NCBI GenBank assembly: GCA_018712465.1
Contig: DVGY01000083.1
Location: 1-10,186, forward strand
Origin: Candidatus Egerieicola pullicola
Lineage (GTDB): Bacteria > Bacillota > Clostridia > Oscillospirales > Ruminococcaceae
Reading direction: 5' to 3'
Length of the DNA: 10,186 nt
Shown here: positions 6,698 through 10,186 of the stretch, one piece after another
How positions within the stretch are numbered: the stretch's first letter is position 1
How the letters are laid out: the number at the start of each line of letters is the position of its first letter
Notes under the pieces: model-generated
The model's database searches: none
What the model saw: the letters and a program-made list of their open reading frames with translations, nothing else
Told to the model about the DNA's origin: nothing
Translations under genes and position numbers: made by a program

Positions 6698-7801
6698 CTG
6701 GCGCTTATTATTATTTTGTTTTCCCTGTTCCCGCACCGCCCAAGCAGCTGCCCTAGCCAGACGGCGGAGAATTTGACCCATCTGCCTGCGTTTTTCTTTA
6801 TCTTTTTGGGTGTACTGCCGCCAAATAGCCACAATCTTTTTGGGATTGGCCAACTCTTCCAAAGTCCTGGCTTGGGAAGCGGCCAACAGTTCATACAGCC
6901 CGTCTACAAACTCCTCCCGCTGGCCGGAAGTCAAATCGGCGAGCCACCGGCGCATGGCGGAGTCGATCACCCGGCTGGCGTTACTCACCTGGGTGAGGCG
7001 GATAAAGTCATTGCCCTGAATTTCCCAGGCGTAGGGGTCATGCTGCATCATCCCCATGCCTCGGCTCTTCACCACGGTATAAGGTTCTTCGTGTTCCAAC
7101 AGCATACCGAACACTGAAAACTGAGGGACAAAGGTTTCCAATTTAGGAAGGATAGCTTGATACCCCGGCTGCTCCACTACCGACCGGCTGAAACCGGGGC
7201 CATCCTGGTTGTACACTGCCACAATCCGGTTCTGCACCGCCAAAGACACCTGGGAAGCGGCAAACACCGCCAGATTTCCCCCTTTGGAGTGGCCGCAGAC
7301 CCACAGCGGCCCCCGCAGATAAGCGGCGGTCTGCTCTAGGTAATCCCGGGCCAGCCATTGACCGGGAAGGGTGTCCAAAAAACCCAGATTGAAGTCTTCT
7401 TTCCAACCCACCAATGTATTGTCGGTGCCTCGAAACACCACGGCTGCGCCGTAATCCAACTGAAGGGTGATGGCGGCAAACTGAATCTGCTTTCCTACAT
7501 CCAGCACTTCTTGCGATGCCCAAAGCAGCTGATCCCGAAAGCGAGGGGAATTGGCGGTTTGCCGCAGCAGATTGGCGTCCCGTTTGCCGGAAGCAAATAC
7601 CCTTAACCGTTCCGGCGGCTGGGAAAGGATTTGTTCCGCCACCTGGTGAAAGGGCGCCCCCACACCCACCGGCGGATCGGCATACTGAGCAAAATGATGG
7701 TATGCCAAGGTACTGAGCAACAGCCCGTCTACCGGATGGAATGGGTCTTGGGCAAAGCTCAAATCCCCCCGCCAGGTAAGATAATCGGATAAACCGGGCA
7801 T
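6686..7801 (-). CDS. Mbeg1-like (DUF2974) alpha/beta-hydrolase
   Basis: The 371-residue product has the N-terminal signature of the DUF2974/Mbeg1-like family (YLTWRGDLSF, then DPFHPVDGLLLSTLAY). This lipase-like alpha/beta-hydrolase group is common in Firmicutes and mostly uncharacterised. Landmarks are VVFRGTDNT (121-129) and the nucleophile elbow CGHSKGGN with S172. D200 (NQDGPGF) and H254 (MMQHDPYAW) are plausible triad partners, placed by pattern only. I see no signal peptide, so it is probably cytosolic. The last 40 or so residues are strongly basic and partly helical (KDKEKRRQMGQILRRLARAA). The start is the ATG at 7801, 7 bases after AAGGAG. The frame stays open upstream to 7876, but that part would run through the pfkA terminator. 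It follows pfkA and precedes ligA, with its own terminator. The substrate is unknown. Confidence 0.9.
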   Translation of the reverse strand: MPGLSDYLTWRGDLSFAQDPFHPVDGLLLSTLAYHHFAQYADPPVGVGAPFHQVAEQILSQPPERLRVFASGKRDANLLRQTANSPRFRDQLLWASQEVLDVGKQIQFAAITLQLDYGAAVVFRGTDNTLVGWKEDFNLGFLDTLPGQWLARDYLEQTAAYLRGPLWVCGHSKGGNLAVFAASQVSLAVQNRIVAVYNQDGPGFSRSVVEQPGYQAILPKLETFVPQFSVFGMLLEHEEPYTVVKSRGMGMMQHDPYAWEIQGNDFIRLTQVSNASRVIDSAMRRWLADLTSGQREEFVDGLYELLAASQARTLEELANPKKIVAIWRQYTQKDKEKRRQMGQILRRLARAAAWAVREQGKQNNNKRQPEG

Positions 7802-7826
7802 TGTGTCACTCCTTCCCCCGGAAAAG

Positions 7827-7853
7827 AAAAACGCCCCAGAAAGAGACGTTTTT
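7827..7853 (-). terminator. Strong intrinsic terminator after pfkA
   Basis: On the minus strand AAAAACGTCTC (7853-7843) pairs with GGGGCGTTTTT (7837-7827): 11 bp including two G-T pairs, with a 5-base loop. It runs into TTTTTCTTTT. It lies 30 bases after the pfkA stop codon and 25 bases before the hydrolase ATG. Confidence 0.85.
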
Positions 7854-7882
7854 CCAATTCTTTGCTTTGAATCCAATTTTCC

Positions 7883-8848
7883 TTAGAAGCTTACTTCATT
7901 GGCAATCCGGTACAGGTCTACTGGGAACTGCTTGCGCATGGCCAAGCCTTCGTGGATGTCGTAATCCACCACATCCCCTTTTTGGAAGCCTACCACACGG
8001 TCGCCGATGCCCTGCTCCAGCAGTTCTACGGCACGGTAAGCCAAACGGGTAGCCGCCACACGGTCCCGCACGGTGGGGTTGCCGCCCCGCTGCACGTGGC
8101 CCAAAATAGTGGCTCTGGATTCCACGCCGGTGGCGTCCTCAATGCGCTTTGCCAAGGCTTCGGAGTTACCTACCCCTTCTGCCACCATAATAATGAAGTG
8201 GTGCTTGCCCAGCTTCTGGGCGGCCATGATTTTATCAATGATTTCGTTTTCGTCCACATCCAGTTCCGGCACCAGAATAAAGGTGGCGCCGCAGGCAATA
8301 CCGGTGTTCAAGGCAATATAACCAGCCCGGCGGCCCATTACTTCCACCACGCTGCAGCGGTCATGGGACTGAGCGGTATCCCGCAGTTTGTCCACCATTT
8401 CACAGACGGTGTTCATAGCAGTGTCGTAGCCGATGGTATAGTCGGTACAGGAAATGTCGTTGTCGATGGTGCCGGGCAGGCCGATGCAGGGCACCCCTGC
8501 CTTAGACAAATCCGAAGCGCCCCGGAAAGAACCGTCGCCGCCAATGACCACTACGCCGTTGATGCCAAGTTTGTCGCAGGTCTCTTTGGCTTTCAGAACG
8601 CCGGCTTGCTCCTTAAATTCCAGACAGCGGGCTGTATAAAGAATGGTGCCGCCACGCTGAATGATGTCGGAGACATCCCGCATATTCATTTCAAACACAT
8701 CTCCATGAATCAGGCCGTTATAGCCCCGGCGGATGCCCACTACCCGCATTCCCCGTTTAATGGCGGAACGGACTACGCCGCGCACTGCTGCATTCATGCC
8801 AGGGGCGTCGCCGCCGCTGGTCAATACACCGATCACCTTCTGGTTCAT
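7883..8848 (-). CDS. pfkA: ATP-dependent 6-phosphofructokinase
   Basis: The enzyme phosphorylates fructose 6-phosphate to fructose 1,6-bisphosphate, the committed step of glycolysis. At 321 residues it has the usual length of bacterial PfkA. Visible motifs are the nucleotide-binding SGGDAPGMNAA (11-21), GGDGS (103-107), PGTIDND (125-131, with the catalytic base D129), MGRRAGYIAL and HVQRGG. A glycine at 106 (rather than the Asp of GGDDS) and at 126 (PGTIDND rather than PKTIDND) mark the ATP-using rather than the pyrophosphate-using type. The ATG at 8848 follows a GAGGGA Shine-Dalgarno by 7 bases. The gene has its own consensus-like promoter after dnaE and ends at a strong terminator, so it is probably transcribed alone, or with the hydrolase by readthrough. 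The adjacency to dnaE is seen in other Firmicutes. Confidence 0.98.
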   Translation of the reverse strand: MNQKVIGVLTSGGDAPGMNAAVRGVVRSAIKRGMRVVGIRRGYNGLIHGDVFEMNMRDVSDIIQRGGTILYTARCLEFKEQAGVLKAKETCDKLGINGVVVIGGDGSFRGASDLSKAGVPCIGLPGTIDNDISCTDYTIGYDTAMNTVCEMVDKLRDTAQSHDRCSVVEVMGRRAGYIALNTGIACGATFILVPELDVDENEIIDKIMAAQKLGKHHFIIMVAEGVGNSEALAKRIEDATGVESRATILGHVQRGGNPTVRDRVAATRLAYRAVELLEQGIGDRVVGFQKGDVVDYDIHEGLAMRKQFPVDLYRIANEVSF

Positions 8849-8888
8849 AACCGAGTCCCTCGCTTTTTTAAATAGTCAAATAGTATCA

Positions 8889-8902
8889 AAAACGGCCGTT
8901 TT
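8889..8902. repeat. 14-bp perfect palindrome in the pfkA leader
   Basis: AAAACGGCCGTTTT is self-complementary and lies about 30-40 bases downstream of the presumed pfkA start site. It could be an operator. On the minus strand GCCG/CGGC can pair across GTGTAAAA ahead of CGTTTTTG, giving a weak terminator-like hairpin that might end dnaE transcripts or attenuate pfkA. Neither role is certain. Confidence 0.35.
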
Positions 8903-8937
8903 ACACCGGCTCGTCTGTGACTACTGCACACAATTCT

Positions 8938-8966
8938 ATTGTAAACGGAATTTCTGCTTCTGTCAA
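8938..8966 (-). promoter_or_regulatory. Promoter of pfkA
   Basis: The minus strand carries a perfect -35 TTGACA (8966-8961), a 17-base spacer and TACAAT (8943-8938), one base from the consensus -10. Transcription would begin near 8931, with a leader of about 83 bases. The dnaE stop codon TGA lies within the -35 box. Confidence 0.85.
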
Positions 8967-10186
8967 CTATTTCCGAGCTGAAACGCCACATTTTCTGCGC
9001 CCAGCAGCTTTACCAGCTCAATGAGCAGCTCCTCACTGCCGTCTACCTGAAGCTGTTTGTAGCGGGCGTACTTTTTGGTATTGAGAAAATAAAGCATTAC
9101 CGGGCAGGAGCCGGAATATTTTTGCAGCACCGGCAGAATCACGTCAATCCGCCAATCCTTGATGTCCACAAACTTCAAAAACAGTTTTCCCTGTTGGGGC
9201 ACTGGCTTAGGCCGAAAGGAAGGGGCAGGCTCCGCCTTCTGATTGGGCCGGTAACTGGAAATCTGTTCCTCTCCCACGATTTTTTGAGCCGTGAGTTTTG
9301 GCTTTTCCTCCTCCCGGACGCTGAGCGTGCCCTGAAGCAGCACAATCTTGTTTTCACTGAGCAGCCGGGTGTTGGGCTCATACTGCCGGGGGAATACCAG
9401 CACCTCCATAGAGGAAGTTTTATCTTCCAAAGTCAACGTGGCCATGGGAGCGCCGTTTTTGGTGGTCTTCACCTGCTTTTGCCGGATCACTCCCAACACC
9501 CAAAACTCCCTGCCATCCAATCGGGACAGATCCTCCTCCTCTTGCTGTACCAAGGACGCAATAGAGGTGACCTTGACCGGGAGCTTGGTCCCTTCCAGCC
9601 GGTCCAGAGGGTGTCCGGAAAGGTAAACCCCGATGGTCTCCTTTTCCCGTTCCAGCAGTTCCTGCCGGGAAAACTCCTCCGCCGGCGGCACCGGAAATTC
9701 CGGTTGCTTTACTGTGCCCAGGCTGAAAAGGTTGAGCTGGCCCACGGCTTCCCTGCCCTCTTGCTGGCGGAGATGGTCCAGCATCTTTTCGTAGCACTGG
9801 ATCATCTGGCGGCGATTATGAGGGAAGCTGTCAAAGGCGCCGGAAAGGATCAGCCCTTCCACCGCCCGCTTATTGAGTTCGCTGCCCTGCATCCGTTTGC
9901 AGAAATCATAGAGGGAAGTAAAGGGGCCGTGGTCCTTTCGCTGCTGTACAATCTGTCGGATAATTCCCTGGCCCAGATTCTTAATGGCCAGCAGGCCAAA
10001 GGAGATTTGATCTTCCCCCAGGCTGACGAAGCCTTCCTCGCTCTGATTTACATCCGGGCCAAGCACCTGGATGCCTTTTTCCCGGCAGGCGGCAATATAT
10101 TCCGTGACCTTATCGGTGTCCCCGATGACGCTGGTCAGCAGCGCCGCCATATAGATGCTGCGGTAATGGCATTTCAGGTAAGCGGT
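8963..10186 (-). CDS. dnaE: DNA polymerase III subunit alpha, C-terminal part (5' end outside window)
   Basis: The frame is open from the window edge (first visible residues TAYLKCHYRSIYMAALLTSV) to a TGA at 8963, giving 407 residues. That is roughly the last third of a DnaE of about 1,150 residues. The visible parts, numbered within the fragment, are the end of the polymerase fingers region (LLTSV, then GIQVLGPDVNQSEEGF), helix-hairpin-helix motifs for DNA binding (about 63-82, FGLLAIKNLGQGI), a GHPLD motif near 191, an OB-fold nucleic-acid-binding domain (about 226-303) and a C-terminal domain of about 90 residues. The sequence follows DnaE rather than PolC. It acts in the cytosolic replisome. 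The stop overlaps the pfkA promoter. The only truncation is the window boundary. Confidence 0.96.
   Translation of the reverse strand, partial: TAYLKCHYRSIYMAALLTSVIGDTDKVTEYIAACREKGIQVLGPDVNQSEEGFVSLGEDQISFGLLAIKNLGQGIIRQIVQQRKDHGPFTSLYDFCKRMQGSELNKRAVEGLILSGAFDSFPHNRRQMIQCYEKMLDHLRQQEGREAVGQLNLFSLGTVKQPEFPVPPAEEFSRQELLEREKETIGVYLSGHPLDRLEGTKLPVKVTSIASLVQQEEEDLSRLDGREFWVLGVIRQKQVKTTKNGAPMATLTLEDKTSSMEVLVFPRQYEPNTRLLSENKIVLLQGTLSVREEEKPKLTAQKIVGEEQISSYRPNQKAEPAPSFRPKPVPQQGKLFLKFVDIKDWRIDVILPVLQKYSGSCPVMLYFLNTKKYARYKQLQVDGSEELLIELVKLLGAENVAFQLGNS

Noticed and set aside
4804..6756. A long open frame (650 codons) on the plus strand opposite ligA.
   Set aside because: It lies exactly antisense to a fully conserved LigA frame, is rich in His, Gly and Arg as expected of a shadow frame, and resembles no family I know.
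7802..7876. A 25-residue N-terminal extension of the DUF2974 hydrolase (alternative ATG at 7876).
   Set aside because: It would translate through the pfkA terminator and lacks a good RBS. The ATG at 7801 has AAGGAG at ideal spacing and matches the family's N-terminus.
1..10186. CRISPR arrays, tRNA or rRNA genes, insertion sequences, or defence genes.
   Set aside because: No regularly spaced repeats, cloverleaf sequences, transposase motifs or defence domains were seen on either strand.

Overview
The window looks like a chromosomal housekeeping locus of a low-to-moderate GC member of the Clostridia. A ruminococcal/oscillospiral-type Firmicute is my best guess, inferred from gene content, protein sequence style, strong Shine-Dalgarno sites and the ligA-gatC-gatA-gatB order. 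All seven genes I accept lie on the minus strand, so biological order runs from high to low coordinates. Only the two edge genes are incomplete.

Layout in transcription order: (1) 10186-8963, the C-terminal third of dnaE (replicative DNA polymerase III alpha). (2) 8848-7883, pfkA (ATP-dependent 6-phosphofructokinase). It has its own near-consensus promoter, whose -35 box contains the dnaE stop codon, and it ends at a strong intrinsic terminator. (3) 7801-6686, an Mbeg1-like/DUF2974 alpha/beta-hydrolase that starts about 25 bases after that terminator, with no obvious private promoter. (4) 6685-6472, a compact regulatory interval with a terminator, an extended -10 promoter and a dense cluster of inverted repeats. 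(5) 6471-1266, the tight ligA-gatC-gatA-gatB operon: NAD-dependent DNA ligase plus the three subunits of tRNA-dependent amidotransferase, with a 4-base ligA/gatC overlap and gaps of 13 bases between the gat genes. It closes with an intrinsic terminator at 1193-1244. (6) 1038-1, a partial BlaR1-like M56 membrane metallopeptidase with its own promoter and visibly lower GC than the rest.

The genes cover replication (dnaE, ligA), glycolysis (pfkA) and correction of mischarged Glu-tRNA(Gln)/Asp-tRNA(Asn) (gatCAB). No mobile element, CRISPR array, rRNA or tRNA gene was seen. The coding part is conventional. The most unusual part is the ligA upstream interval: a 66-base sequence able to fold as a three-way junction sits one base from an 11-bp-arm perfect palindrome that overlaps the likely ligA -10 box. 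I could not match it to any RNA or repeat family I know. It may be a structured leader, an operator array or a small palindromic repeat element.
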